Assembly: GCF_002088945.1 (NCBI RefSeq)
Contig: NZ_NCSU01000011.1
Location: 310,001-374,000 of the forward strand
Reading direction: 5' to 3'
Length of the DNA: 64,000 nucleotides
DNA from: Henriciella pelagia
GTDB taxonomy: Bacteria; Pseudomonadota; Alphaproteobacteria; Caulobacterales; Hyphomonadaceae
Both the position numbers and the translations under genes were made by a program. The notes beneath the pieces were generated by a model that saw only the letters and a list, made by a program, of their open reading frames with translations, made no database searches and was not told the origin of the DNA. Positions 9,772 to 23,609 of this stretch are shown here, one piece after another. Every line of letters starts with the position of its first letter. The stretch's first letter is position 1.

Positions 9772-10799
9772 GCTGACGTGGCTCCATGACTGATGGCTGC
9801 GAGCGTCGCGAGCGTGTGCAGGGCTGCTCCGCCGTCGATAGCGCGGGCCGCAAGGTCGGCTCCCGCGCGCAAATCATCCGCAAGTCCTAGAATGTGAAGG
9901 CCGGCAGCCGCATTCAGGACCACCATGTCGCGGAACGGTCCATGGCGGCCTTCGAGGAGATCACGTATGGCGGCTGAGTTCTGCTCGGCTGTGCCACCTT
10001 CGAGTGCGGAGAGCGGACTGGTGTCCAGCCCGGCATCGGCCGGTGAGATGGAAAACGACTTCAGGCCTTCCGATGTCACTTCGACGATGTCCGAATTTCC
10101 GGAGATCGACAATTCGTCCACCCCGTCGACACCGTGCACGACCCAGGCCTTCTGTACGCCGAGCTTCTGCAGTGTCTCGGCCATCGGCATGAGCCAGCGA
10201 GGCTCGTACACGCCAAGGATCTGGTGCGTGGCCCTGGCCGGGTTCGAGAGTGGACCGAGCAGGTTGAAAATTGTGCGGATGCCGAGCGTAGATCTGATCG
10301 GTGCGACATGGCGCATCGCCGAGTGATGGCTGCGCGCATACAGAAAACCGACGCCTGCTTGCTCAATTGAGCGAACAAAGCGGGAGGCTGGTATATCGAG
10401 CTCGACACCGAGCGCTTCAAGCACGTCTGCCGATCCGGTCTTCGGCGGTACTGAGCGATTGCCATGTTTTGCGACCCTGCCGCCAGCAGCGGCAATAACG
10501 AGGGCACTCGCTGTCGACGTGTTGAGCGAGGTCCAGGGAAGTCCGCCAGTGCCGCACGTATCCAGAAGCGGACCAGCAATATCCACTGTGCGAGCGTGCT
10601 GCCGCATGACTCGGGCACCCGCATAAAGTTCAGTGGACGTTTCGCCGCGGACTGCGAGGCCCATAAGGAACGCTCCGACCTGTTCTGGCTGGGCGCCACC
10701 TGAAAGTAGTGTGTCAAACGCGGCCTCGAGTGTCTCGGTGGCGAGTTCTTCACAGCGCGCGAGCGCCTTGATGGAGTCAGAGAGGGCAGAATTTGGCAT
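9768..10799 (-). CDS. trpD: anthranilate phosphoribosyltransferase
   Basis: TrpD transfers phosphoribose from PRPP to anthranilate. The 343-residue protein shows the glycine-rich PRPP loop LLDTCGTGGLPWTSLNTST and the GNRSVPPKTGSADVLEALGV segment of the family. It is a stand-alone enzyme, not fused to TrpG. It follows the alpha/beta hydrolase gene after 12 bases and overlaps trpC by four, consistent with one polycistronic message. Confidence 0.95.
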   Translation of the reverse strand: MPNSALSDSIKALARCEELATETLEAAFDTLLSGGAQPEQVGAFLMGLAVRGETSTELYAGARVMRQHARTVDIAGPLLDTCGTGGLPWTSLNTSTASALVIAAAGGRVAKHGNRSVPPKTGSADVLEALGVELDIPASRFVRSIEQAGVGFLYARSHHSAMRHVAPIRSTLGIRTIFNLLGPLSNPARATHQILGVYEPRWLMPMAETLQKLGVQKAWVVHGVDGVDELSISGNSDIVEVTSEGLKSFSISPADAGLDTSPLSALEGGTAEQNSAAIRDLLEGRHGPFRDMVVLNAAAGLHILGLADDLRAGADLAARAIDGGAALHTLATLAAISHGATSA

Positions 10800-10811
10800 T
10801 TGAACAATCGG

Positions 10812-11591
10812 TCAGGTGGCAAGCAAGTGAGATATTCTGGACAGTATTCCAAGGTCCAATGCAAGGTCGCGGTGACCGAGGTCATCATCTTCAATCAACT
10901 GTGTATTTGGAAGCGCGCTGGCGAGGTCCCGTATGGGCGGGAGCGGGCAATCTTCGTCCGTTTCTGATCCAACCAGAATGATGCGTCCGTTGAATGCCTC
11001 GAGCGTGCCGCGGAAATTCTGTCCTTCAATGTCGGCACCGCTATGGGCCCTGAAAAGGTCCTGAGCCTTGTGAATGACTGCCTCCTCGATTCCCTCACTG
11101 CGCATTCGGCGCGCCCAGCCGCGATCCGGGGTGCGAAGCGGAGGGGCAATGAGTACGAGATTTTGTACCTCGGCGTCGGTTTCGACTGCGCGGACAGCGG
11201 CTTCGCATCCGAAGGAATGGGCAATGATCGTTTCGATCGGTCCTTCTGCGTCGCACACACTACGAACGGCCGCGCCAGCATAGGGCCATAAACAATGTTC
11301 GGCTTTCGACGCTCCGTGCCCCGGAAGGTCCATAAGCAGGACGGGACGCCCCGTTTGCAGATACCTCATCGCAAAGCTTCGCCATACGCGATGACTATCG
11401 TCCCAGCCATGAACGAACAGGGTTGTGTCGGGACCGTTACCAGCGCGCCAGACAGGGGTGGATGCAAAGTCTCCGTCAATGTCGCGGCGCGTTTCTGGGG
11501 GCAGGAGATTCTGACCCGGCGCGGCGCTGGGTGCGAACGGACGCATTTCGTTCAGTAATTTCCGGGCCCTGACCGTAATGTCATCCGTCAT
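10812..11591 (-). CDS. alpha/beta hydrolase embedded in the trp operon
   Basis: A 259-residue alpha/beta-hydrolase fold protein. It has TTLFVHGWDDSHRVW (oxyanion-hole HGW), LLMDLPGHGAS, a nucleophile elbow AHSFGC with the expected serine, and a late LGHRD that can supply the catalytic histidine. No signal peptide is visible, so it is probably cytoplasmic. It overlaps trpG by four bases and precedes trpD by 12, so it is translated with the tryptophan genes. None of the standard trp steps needs a hydrolase, and I do not recognise a substrate. Confidence 0.85.
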   Translation of the reverse strand: MTDDITVRARKLLNEMRPFAPSAAPGQNLLPPETRRDIDGDFASTPVWRAGNGPDTTLFVHGWDDSHRVWRSFAMRYLQTGRPVLLMDLPGHGASKAEHCLWPYAGAAVRSVCDAEGPIETIIAHSFGCEAAVRAVETDAEVQNLVLIAPPLRTPDRGWARRMRSEGIEEAVIHKAQDLFRAHSGADIEGQNFRGTLEAFNGRIILVGSETDEDCPLPPIRDLASALPNTQLIEDDDLGHRDLALDLGILSRISHLLAT

Positions 11592-12150
11592 GTCAGCTTC
11601 AGGAAGTTCTGGATAAGTTCGTGGCCGTATTGGGTCTTGATGGATTCCGGATGGAATTGGACGCCGAAAACGGGCCGGGTCTTGTGGTGCACGGCCATGA
11701 TCTCCCCATCCGCAGTCCAGGCGTCAGCGACCAAGGTCTCCGGAAGCCTGGCCGCCGGAATGGCAAGCGAATGGTAGCGAACGACATCGTATTCATTCGG
11801 CAGGCCTTCGAACAGGCCGGTGCCGTCATGTCTGATGCGGGAAATCTTGCCGTGCAGAATGGCCTGAGCATGGACAACAGGCTCGCCCATCGCGTGACCA
11901 ATCGACTGGTGACCGAGACAGACACCGAGGATTGGCAGATCGTCGGGGGCCGAATTCACGAGATCGACGCAGATGCCGGCCTCCAGTGGGGTGCAGGGTC
12001 CTGGTGAAAGCACCACTCCGGCAGGCGCGAGCGCCAGAGCTTCGTTCGCCGACATTTCATCATTGCGGATAACTCTGGTTCGTCCTCCGGCCTGTTCGAC
12101 ATAATGGACCAGGTTCCAGGTGAAGCTGTCATAATTGTCGACGACGAGGA

Positions 12151-12154
<4 letters not shown>
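11588..12154 (-). CDS. trpG: anthranilate synthase glutamine amidotransferase subunit
   Basis: TrpG releases ammonia from glutamine for TrpE. The 188-residue class I glutamine amidotransferase shows LSPGPCTPLEAG, the nucleophile cysteine in GVCLGHQSIGHAMG, and the His-Glu pair of VQFHPESIKT. In many bacteria the same protein also serves 4-amino-4-deoxychorismate synthase; the sequence does not settle this. It overlaps trpE by four bases upstream and the hydrolase by four downstream. Confidence 0.94.
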
Positions 12155-13577
<1,423 letters not shown>

Positions 13578-13581
<4 letters not shown>

Positions 13582-15482
13582 GAGTCTGGATTCACGCGTG
13601 CTTTGTAGCTTTCGAGCGAGCTCTGATTGATTTCCAGTTGCACATCCTTCTGGATTTCGGTTGCAAAGGCCTCGAACAGGTCATTCGTAAGCTGCTGCTG
13701 GATCTGCTGTCCGGATATTGCAGACAGTGCGTCCAGTTCGTCTGGGGAAGCGCGATCGATCGATACGAGTTGAACGATGGCGACTTCATCGCGGTTCTGG
13801 GTCGGTGCAATATAGACATCACCCTCAGCCTGCATCGCAAAAGCGGCAGCGACATATTGGGCTGGCACGACCGTAGAGTTCGAGGACCGTCGTGTGAAGG
13901 CGATGTCGGGGGATATGATCTCGCTTTCAAACTCTGCGGCTGCAGCCTCAAAGGTCGTGGCGCCAGACTCAATGTCGGACTTGACCTTCTGTGCACTGCT
14001 GCCAAGTAGTTCATTGTTTCGCTGGGCTTGCAGCATGGCGCGAAGATCATCGCGGATCTCTGCAAACTCCGGCGTGCGGGCTTCGGTCACGGAATCGACG
14101 CGGAGCATGTAGGCCGTCTCGTCCTGTCCAAACCTGGCGGTCTTTGCCCCCTCAGTCAGGTCAAAGGCCCGCGTGAGAATTTCAGGGTCGGCGCGAAGCA
14201 CGCTCGGGGCAAGACCAAGCTCCGTCACGCCAGTTCGGTCGACAGCAATGAAGCTCAGAACCGGTGTGCCCATTTCGCTGGCGATTTCTTCGAGTCCGGC
14301 ACCGGTGCCAATCAGATTGTCTAACAGGCTGAGTGAGTCGTAATATAGGCCAATGGCTTGCTCTCGTGACAATGCATCGAAGATGTCTTCGCGGACGGCT
14401 TCAAACGGTTCGACTTCACCCGCTTCGATCGCTTCAAGCCGGGCGACGGTATAGTAATTGCCGGTCTGCACCGGTCCGAAGATGCCACCCTGTTGAGCCG
14501 ACGGGCCGAAGACACGCTCGGCAAGTGCAGCGCTTGCCATTGTCGATTGGGGACCGCGACGCTGCGTAGAATTGGCTAGTCCGGCAATGGAGTCAGCATT
14601 GGCACCGCCCGCGATCCGCCCGAGTGCCTGACGGGCTTCGGCTTCGCTGTTGAACATGAATTCAGTCCAGGTGCGCGTGTCGGGCCCGGCATAACGCTGG
14701 AATTTCACCGCTTCATAATATGCGCGAAGGTCTTCTTCAGTCAGGTTGGCCTGATTGAGGAAATCGTCCAGCTTGAGCTGTATGAGGCTGATAGAGCGAC
14801 GCTGGGGCTGGGCGAAAGCCTGCTTCTGCTGATCATAATATGTCTGCAGGTCCTCATCCGTCACATCTTCGGCTGGTGGCAATGCGGAACGTGGCAGGAT
14901 GAACCATGCCGCCTTGCGAAGCTCTCCATTGTAGGAAGCCTGCAACGCCGTAATGGGACGCGGTGGTCGCAGGGCCGTCTGGGACACCCCCGTAAGACGC
15001 GAGATCGTCATGTCACGCTTCAGAAACGTCTCAAAGAGCGGTACGGAAAATCCGTTGGCCTGCAGCAGTTGCTGAAACCGAACCGCGTCGAACGTGCCTG
15101 TATCGCTAGCGAAGGATGGATCCTCGCGAATGACGTTGAGGACAGCATTGTCCGTTGCGACCGCGCCCAGGCGATCCGCATATGCCATCATGGTGGTCCG
15201 GAAGAGTTCCTGCTGGTAAATCTGGTCGATGAGGCCCTGTTCGACAGCCTGCGCCTTGCTGATGGCGCGACCGCGATCATCCGTTGCCGTTCGCAATCTT
15301 CGCTCGACCTCCTGGTCAAGCTGGGCTTCGGTGAGCTTTGTATTGCCTGCGACGGCAAGGTTGCTGCCGATCCCGCCGGAAAAGACGTCGGTTACACCCC
15401 ATGCGCCCATGGCAATAATCAAAAGAAGGAAAAGAAGGCCCGCAAGCTTTGTGCGGAGCATATTCCTGAACAGGGTCAGCAT
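13578..15482 (-). CDS. ppiD: PpiD-like membrane-anchored peptidyl-prolyl isomerase
   Basis: A 634-residue periplasmic folding factor. An N-terminal membrane anchor (LAGLLFLLLIIAMGAWGVTD, about residues 14-33) is followed by a SurA/PpiD-type N-terminal chaperone domain and parvulin-like regions. The central segment ADEDDLQT... is not conserved enough to place the catalytic residues by eye. It opens the trp run, overlapping trpE by four bases. A weak candidate promoter (TTGCAA, 17 bases, TAGCAA) lies at 15554-15526 on the minus strand. Assignment to PpiD rather than SurA rests on the anchor and length. Confidence 0.85.
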
Positions 15483-15569
15483 ACGCGGATGACCTCACCG
15501 TTTGTCTTGTCTCGTACAGATGAGCTTGCTAGGCGAGGCCGCTGGTAGTTGCAAGATGGGGAACGCCGT

Positions 15570-16325
15570 ATGGTCAGGCCACTAATCGCCGGGAACTGGA
15601 AGATGAACGGTCTTCTTGGGTCGATTGAAGTCACTCAAAAGATAGAGAAGGGACTGGCGGCGTTCGAAGACAAAGCCGATTGCCTGATTTGCCCGCCGGC
15701 TACGCTTCTCGCATCAATGACATCCTCGGCTGCGACAGAAAGGCTGAAGTTCGGCGCTCAGGATTGTCACGCCGTTCAGTCTGGCGCCCACACGGGTGAT
15801 GTATCAGCGGAAATGATCGCAGATGCCGGCGGCACATACGTGATCCTCGGGCATTCAGAGCGCCGCGCCGACCATCGCGAATCCAATGACGGTATCGCGG
15901 AAAAAGTGAAGGCTGCCTTTCGCGGCGGCCTCGTTCCGATCATTTGTGTCGGGGAGACGTTGCAGGAGCGGGAGGCAGGCCGCACCCTTGATGTCGTGGG
16001 TAATCAACTGGTCGGGTCAATCCCCGATAAAGCTGCCGGTGCCGATTTTGTCGTGGCTTACGAACCCGTTTGGGCCATCGGCACCGGCAAAGTCGCGACG
16101 GTCGAGCAGGTCGCGGAAGTGCACGATGCCATTCGCTCGGCCCTTGAAAGCCGTTTCGGCGCGCAAGGCACTGAAACACCCATTCTATATGGCGGCTCCA
16201 TGAAGCCAGGCAATGCCGGCGACCTCCTGGCCGTATCCAATGTCAATGGTGGCCTGATTGGTGGCGCCAGCTTGAAAGCCGATGATTTCCTCGCCATTTA
16301 CGCCGCGTGTATAAGCCAATTGTGA
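15570..16325 (+). CDS. tpiA: triosephosphate isomerase
   Basis: TpiA interconverts dihydroxyacetone phosphate and glyceraldehyde 3-phosphate. From the ATG at 15570 it is 251 residues. It shows the N-terminal lysine motif AGNWKMNG, the catalytic histidine in LGHSERRA, the catalytic glutamate in VAYEPVWAIGTG, and YGGSMKPGN. The ATG is preferred to a TTG at 15549 because GGGGAA lies in front of it and it gives the usual short N-terminus. It is divergent from ppiD. Confidence 0.95.
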   Translation: MVRPLIAGNWKMNGLLGSIEVTQKIEKGLAAFEDKADCLICPPATLLASMTSSAATERLKFGAQDCHAVQSGAHTGDVSAEMIADAGGTYVILGHSERRADHRESNDGIAEKVKAAFRGGLVPIICVGETLQEREAGRTLDVVGNQLVGSIPDKAAGADFVVAYEPVWAIGTGKVATVEQVAEVHDAIRSALESRFGAQGTETPILYGGSMKPGNAGDLLAVSNVNGGLIGGASLKADDFLAIYAACISQL

Positions 16326-16392
16326 GATAGGGGGCTTGGCGCGGCGGGCTTAACGGCTTATCCGGCGCCTCAAGCGTTCCAAAGAGACTTCA

Positions 16393-16884
16393 ATGACTGT
16401 CATCCTCGTCGTCCATATTCTAGTGAGCCTTGTGCTTGTCGTCGTTGTGCTGATGCAGCGCTCCGAGGGCGGTGCGCTTGGAATTGGTGGGGGCGGTGGC
16501 GGCGGCGGACTGATGTCCGGGCGCGGCGCTGCGGGCGCGCTTGTGCGCACCACTATTATTTTTGGCGGCATCTTCTTCGTTACCAGTCTGGTGCTAACGA
16601 CGATTGCGACCCGTCATATGGGCGATACCCGCACAGCGATTGAGCGGCAGCTGGATGAGGAATCGGGCGGCGGCCTCGGCACTGATCCACTCGACGTGCT
16701 GAACGATCCAACCGCACCGCTCCTGGATGATGGACCGTCTGAACCTCTTTCGACGCAGCCGGAAGCGACTGATCCTCTTGCAACGGATACCCAGGTCGAT
16801 GATCCACTGGCGACTGACGTTCCCGAAAGTGACGTTGCACCCAATACCGACGAAGAAGCTGTGGAAGAAGAGCAGCCTCAGTAA
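16393..16884 (+). CDS. secG: preprotein translocase subunit SecG with a long acidic tail
   Basis: SecG is the small third subunit of the SecYEG channel. The N-terminal part is typical: a membrane helix (ILVVHILVSLVLVVVVLMQR), a glycine-rich cytoplasmic loop and a second helix (TTIIFGGIFFVTSLVLTTIA). The remaining roughly 90 residues form an acidic, proline-rich tail with recurring D/E-P-L units and no predicted fold. The whole protein is 163 residues, longer than many SecG proteins. It lies between tpiA and pyrG. Confidence 0.92.
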   Translation: MTVILVVHILVSLVLVVVVLMQRSEGGALGIGGGGGGGGLMSGRGAAGALVRTTIIFGGIFFVTSLVLTTIATRHMGDTRTAIERQLDEESGGGLGTDPLDVLNDPTAPLLDDGPSEPLSTQPEATDPLATDTQVDDPLATDVPESDVAPNTDEEAVEEEQPQ

Positions 16885-16933
16885 CAACTAGTGCTCGTCT
16901 TGATGGCGGCGCGCAGCGAATCGGGCAAACTGA

Positions 16934-18574
<1,641 letters not shown>

Positions 18575-18659
18575 CGGGTTGCATTCGGCGGGACGCGCAA
18601 GTATACGCGCGGTTTGAATTCACGCGAGCCATCGGCTTGCAAACTTCTGGAACACGACC

Positions 18660-18845
18660 ATGGCAGTCCCAAAGCGAAAAACAACGCCGTCCAAGCGTGG
18701 CATGCGCCGTGCGCACGACAAGCTGAACAACAACACCTACATCGAAGACGCAGATTCCGGTGAGCTGCGTCGTCCGCACCATATCGACCTCAAAACGGGC
18801 GTATACCGCGGTCGCCAGGTCCTGGAGCCAAAAGAAGACTACTAA
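18660..18845 (+). CDS. rpmF: 50S ribosomal protein L32
   Basis: A 61-residue basic protein starting [17 protein letters not shown], the diagnostic L32 N-terminus. The C-terminal half ([15 protein letters not shown]) also fits. No zinc-binding cysteine set is present, so it is the cysteine-free version. It stands between pyrG and eno with about 85 bases upstream and about 108 downstream. A hairpin in the downstream gap (18896-18918) may separate it from eno. Confidence 0.95.
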   Translation: MAVPKRKTTPSKRGMRRAHDKLNNNTYIEDADSGELRRPHHIDLKTGVYRGRQVLEPKEDY

Positions 18846-20228
<1,383 letters not shown>

Positions 20229-20252
20229 CGTAAGGTTTTATTAACCCCGATC

Positions 20253-20269
20253 GATTCCACTGCCGATTC
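20253..20269. promoter_or_regulatory. two GANTC methylation sites upstream of ftsB
   Basis: GATTC occurs at 20253-20257 and again at 20265-20269, within 40 bases of the ftsB start. GANTC is the CcrM methyltransferase target in Alphaproteobacteria, and clustered sites in promoters of division genes are often read by GcrA in Caulobacterales. A small hairpin (TGCCGA, seven-base loop, TCGGCA, 20261-20279) overlaps the second site. Regulation is inferred from position only. Confidence 0.45.
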
Positions 20270-20290
20270 GTTTTCGGCATGGGGTAGATC

Positions 20291-20590
20291 ATGGCGCCTA
20301 AATACGTTGCCGCTTCGCTAAGCGCACTGGCGGCTTACTTTGCCTATCACGCCTTTGCGGGAGAGCAGGGGCTTGGTCACTGGAGCGACATGCAGGCCAG
20401 CCTGGAAGAAAAGCAGGCTGAGCTTGGTGCAATTCAAAAGGCCAACGACGCGCTGCGCGCGGACATTGCGCGCCTGACACCCGGGACGGTGGATGCCGAT
20501 CTTGTGGAACTTCTGGCGCGCGAGGACCTTGGGTTTGTATATCCAGATGAATTCGTCCTCATGACTGATACGAAGTCACCTGCATTTTGA
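20291..20590 (+). CDS. ftsB: FtsB/DivIC-family septum formation initiator
   Basis: A 99-residue bitopic membrane protein of the divisome, expected to join FtsL and FtsQ at the septum. It has one N-terminal membrane helix (about residues 5-20, VAASLSALAAYFAYHAF) followed by a coiled coil (LEEKQAELGAIQKANDALRA) and a short C-terminal segment with EDLGFVYPDEFVL. Its place between eno and pdhA is the usual alphaproteobacterial position, which supports the call despite weak sequence conservation. Confidence 0.85.
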   Translation: MAPKYVAASLSALAAYFAYHAFAGEQGLGHWSDMQASLEEKQAELGAIQKANDALRADIARLTPGTVDADLVELLAREDLGFVYPDEFVLMTDTKSPAF

Positions 20591-20659
20591 CATAGGTGCT
20601 AAAACTGGACGAACCCCACCTTCTGGATACATAAGCGAAGTATCAAATCAGGAGGTCAC

Positions 20660-21679
20660 ATGGCGAAGGCGCCTAGCAAGAGCAAGAGCTCGACCAGGAA
20701 GAACAAGCTGAACCGGGAAGAAGCGCTAAAATTCTATCGTGACATGTTGCTGATCAGGCGTTTTGAGGAGCGCGCTGGGCAGCTTTATGGAATGGGGAAG
20801 ATCGCAGGCTTCTGTCACCTTTATATCGGTCAGGAAGCCGTCGTGACAGGCATGCAGGCCTGCCTCAAGGAAGGCGATCAGGTCATTACCGGATATCGCG
20901 ATCATGGACACATGCTTGCATGCGACATGGACCCCAAGGGTGTCATGGCGGAACTGACCGGGCGGGCCGATGGTTATTCCAAAGGCAAGGGCGGATCGAT
21001 GCACATGTTCTCGAAAGAGAAGAACTTCTATGGCGGTCATGGCATTGTCGGTGCGCAGGTGCCAATCGGCACCGGGCTCGCGTTTTCGAATAAGTATCGC
21101 GGCACGGACAATGTTTGTCTCGCTTACTTTGGTGATGGCGCAGCGAACCAGGGCCAGGTGTATGAATCGTTCAATATGGCGTCACTCTGGGATCTTCCCG
21201 TCGTATACGTCATCGAGAACAATCAGTATGCGATGGGCACCAGCGTGGCGCGCGCCTCTGCGGAAATCGAGCTCTTCAAGCGCGGCATCTCTTTTGAGAT
21301 CGAAGGAGAAGAAGTGGACGGCATGGATGTCTACGCGGTGAAAGAGGCCGGTGAGAAGGCCGTAAAATATGCGCGGTCAGGCAAGGGCCCATACATCCTG
21401 GAAATGAAGACATATCGCTATCGCGGACACTCCATGTCCGACCCGGCGAAGTATCGCAAGCGTGAAGAGGTCGACGATATCCGCACCCACCATGATCCGA
21501 TTGATGGCCTGAAGGCGCGGCTGCTCAAGGAAGAGCTGGCAACTGAAGACGATCTCAAGGCGCTCGACAAGGAGATCAAGGATATCGTGAAGGCGGCGGC
21601 CGACTTTTCTCTCGACAGCCCGGAACCCGACCCGAGCGAGCTCTGGACAGATGTATTGCGTGAGGTGGAGTCGGTATAA
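20660..21679 (+). CDS. pdhA: pyruvate dehydrogenase E1 component, alpha subunit
   Basis: E1-alpha binds thiamine diphosphate and, with E1-beta, decarboxylates pyruvate. The 339-residue protein has [20 protein letters not shown] near the N-terminus and the thiamine-Mg motif starting GDGAANQGQ and ending in ENN. The phosphorylation-loop-like segment [15 protein letters not shown] is also present. A strong Shine-Dalgarno (GGAGGT) sits seven bases before the ATG. It opens the pdhA-pdhB-DUF5076-pdhC-lpd operon; its TAA overlaps the pdhB ATG. Confidence 0.96.
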   Translation: MAKAPSKSKSSTRKNKLNREEALKFYRDMLLIRRFEERAGQLYGMGKIAGFCHLYIGQEAVVTGMQACLKEGDQVITGYRDHGHMLACDMDPKGVMAELTGRADGYSKGKGGSMHMFSKEKNFYGGHGIVGAQVPIGTGLAFSNKYRGTDNVCLAYFGDGAANQGQVYESFNMASLWDLPVVYVIENNQYAMGTSVARASAEIELFKRGISFEIEGEEVDGMDVYAVKEAGEKAVKYARSGKGPYILEMKTYRYRGHSMSDPAKYRKREEVDDIRTHHDPIDGLKARLLKEELATEDDLKALDKEIKDIVKAAADFSLDSPEPDPSELWTDVLREVESV

Positions 21680-23082
21680 TGGCTATTGATATTCTCATGC
21701 CCGCTCTTTCTCCGACCATGGAAGAAGGTACGCTTTCCAAATGGCTCAAGAAAGAAGGCGACACGATATCCTCAGGCGATGTCATTGCCGAGATTGAGAC
21801 AGACAAGGCGACCATGGAGGTCGAGGCTGTCGACGAAGGCGTCCTCGCCAAGATCCTCGTGGATGAAGGCACTGAAGGCGTAAAGGTCAATTCAGTCATC
21901 GCGCGTCTCGCCGAGGACGGCGAGTCGGCCTCAGATGTCGAAGCAGCAGCGCCCGGTGCAGCAGAGGAAAAGGCTGATGCTGTGCCAGCGGAGCAGAGCA
22001 GCGACCAGTCCGACAAGGACGCGCAGGTCTCAGACAAAGCCGGTCCGCCGACCCCTGCTGTTTCCACGCTCAAGGACCCTACCGTTCCGGAAGGGACGAG
22101 CTTTGTGGACACGACTGTTCGCGACGCGCTTCGAGACGCCATGGCAGAAGAGATGCGCCGGGACGACGCCGTGTTTGTCATGGGTGAAGAGGTCGCGGAA
22201 TATCAGGGTGCGTATAAAGTAACCCGAGAGTTGCTTCAGGAATTTGGAGCAAAGCGCGTCGTAGATACTCCGATCACGGAGCATGGCTTTGCTGGTCTTG
22301 GTGTGGGTGCGGCCTTCGGTGGGCTGAAGCCGATCGTAGAGTTCATGACGTTCAATTTCGCCATGCAGGCGATTGACCAGATTATCAATTCAGCTGCCAA
22401 AACGCTCTACATGTCAGGCGGCCAGATGGGGTGCCCGATCGTGTTCCGCGGTCCAAATGGAGCAGCATCCCGCGTTGGCGCTCAGCACAGCCATGACTAT
22501 AGCGCCTGGTACTCAAATGTGCCTGGTCTGAAAGTCGTTGCGCCTTATGACGCCGCCGACGCCAAGGGCTTGCTAAAGGCGGCAATCCGTGACCCGAACC
22601 CGGTTGTCTTTCTTGAGCACGAACTCCTGTATGGTGAGAGCTTTCCAGTTCCTGAGGTCGAAGATTACGTTCTACCGATTGGCAAGGCGCGGGTGCGCCG
22701 GTCAGGCACCGATGTGACGCTAGTTGCCCATTCTCGCATGGTTGGTTTCGCCCTTCAGGCTGCCGAGAAGCTCGCCGAAGACGGCATAGATGCGGAAGTG
22801 ATCGACCTGAGAACGCTTCGCCCCCTCGACACCGACACCGTTATCGAGAGCGTCAAGAAGACGAACCGGATTGTGACCTGCGAAGAAGGGTGGCGTTATA
22901 TGGGGGTTGGCGCAGAGATCTGCGCGACTGTGGTGAATGAGGCCTTCGACTATCTCGATGCACCACCGACGCGGGTCCACCAGAAGGACGTGCCGTTGCC
23001 ATATGCGGCAAACCTGGAGGCGATGAGCCTGCCAGGGACCGCGGATATCATCGAAGCGGCAAAGAAGGTGTGTCATGTCTGA
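21679..23082 (+). CDS. pdhB: pyruvate dehydrogenase E1 component, beta subunit with N-terminal lipoyl domain
   Basis: E1-beta of 467 residues. Residues 1-80 form a biotinyl/lipoyl domain with the lipoylated lysine in [10 protein letters not shown]. An acidic Ala/Glu linker (about 80-140) leads into the transketolase-like core, which begins [15 protein letters not shown] and includes [14 protein letters not shown] and [17 protein letters not shown]. Most bacterial E1-beta subunits lack the lipoyl domain; its presence is known in several alphaproteobacteria. The start overlaps the pdhA stop (TAATG), and the end overlaps the DUF5076 gene. Confidence 0.96.
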   Translation: MAIDILMPALSPTMEEGTLSKWLKKEGDTISSGDVIAEIETDKATMEVEAVDEGVLAKILVDEGTEGVKVNSVIARLAEDGESASDVEAAAPGAAEEKADAVPAEQSSDQSDKDAQVSDKAGPPTPAVSTLKDPTVPEGTSFVDTTVRDALRDAMAEEMRRDDAVFVMGEEVAEYQGAYKVTRELLQEFGAKRVVDTPITEHGFAGLGVGAAFGGLKPIVEFMTFNFAMQAIDQIINSAAKTLYMSGGQMGCPIVFRGPNGAASRVGAQHSHDYSAWYSNVPGLKVVAPYDAADAKGLLKAAIRDPNPVVFLEHELLYGESFPVPEVEDYVLPIGKARVRRSGTDVTLVAHSRMVGFALQAAEKLAEDGIDAEVIDLRTLRPLDTDTVIESVKKTNRIVTCEEGWRYMGVGAEICATVVNEAFDYLDAPPTRVHQKDVPLPYAANLEAMSLPGTADIIEAAKKVCHV

Positions 23083-23609
23083 TAAACACAAGGCGCTCTC
23101 AAAACCTGATTCCATTCGCGATGAAGCAGACGCGCAGGAATTTGTTCGCTTCTGGGTGTCAGAGAACAATGATCATGTGAGCCTGCTTGTCGGTCAGGCG
23201 GGCGATCCGAAAGCAGAGCCAGCCATGTGGGGATTCATCCTCGCGGATATCGCCAAACATGTGATAAAAATCATGCGCGAGGCGAACCCGGACGGTCCGT
23301 CACCGAACGAAATCATGCAACAGATCCTCGGTGGCATTTCCGAGCGGTTGCGTCATGCGCCAATTCTTTCTGGAACGACAACGAAGGTCGAGACCTGATG
23401 GCCATCAATATTACAATGCCGGCACTGAGCCCGACCATGGAAGAGGGCACACTTGCCAAGTGGCTGGTGAAGCCGGGCGACACTGTGTCTTCAGGTGATG
23501 TCATCGCCGAGATCGAAACCGACAAGGCGACGATGGAAGTCGAAGCCGTTGACGAAGGCACAGTTGCGAAAATCCTCGTCGAGGCAGGCACTGAAGGCGT
23601 AAAGGTCAA
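21867..23609 (+). repeat. duplicated lipoyl-domain coding segment in pdhB and pdhC
   Basis: The first ~230 bases of pdhB and of pdhC encode nearly the same lipoyl domain. Within them 24 bases are identical (21867-21890 and 23586-23609), and longer stretches differ mostly at third positions. The span given covers both copies of the 24-base match, with unique pdhB and DUF5076 sequence between them. Confidence 0.7.
23075..23398 (+). CDS. DUF5076 protein within the pyruvate dehydrogenase operon
   Basis: A 107-residue protein that I match to DUF5076. The most recognisable parts are [18 protein letters not shown], the [12 protein letters not shown] stretch and the C-terminal [16 protein letters not shown]. 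No signal peptide, membrane helix or catalytic motif is seen. It overlaps pdhB by eight bases and its TGA overlaps the pdhC ATG (TGATG), so it is made with the complex. A role in assembly or regulation of pyruvate dehydrogenase is inference from position only. Confidence 0.85.
   Translation: MSDKHKALSKPDSIRDEADAQEFVRFWVSENNDHVSLLVGQAGDPKAEPAMWGFILADIAKHVIKIMREANPDGPSPNEIMQQILGGISERLRHAPILSGTTTKVET

Noticed and set aside
20261-20279. Hairpin between eno and ftsB as a terminator
   Set aside because: The stem is only six pairs with a seven-base loop and no T-tract follows, so I note it only in the GANTC entry.
20587-20615. TTGACA at 20587-20592 as a pdhA promoter
   Set aside because: The -35 is perfect, but the -10 position (CGAACC after 17 bases) does not resemble a sigma-70 element.
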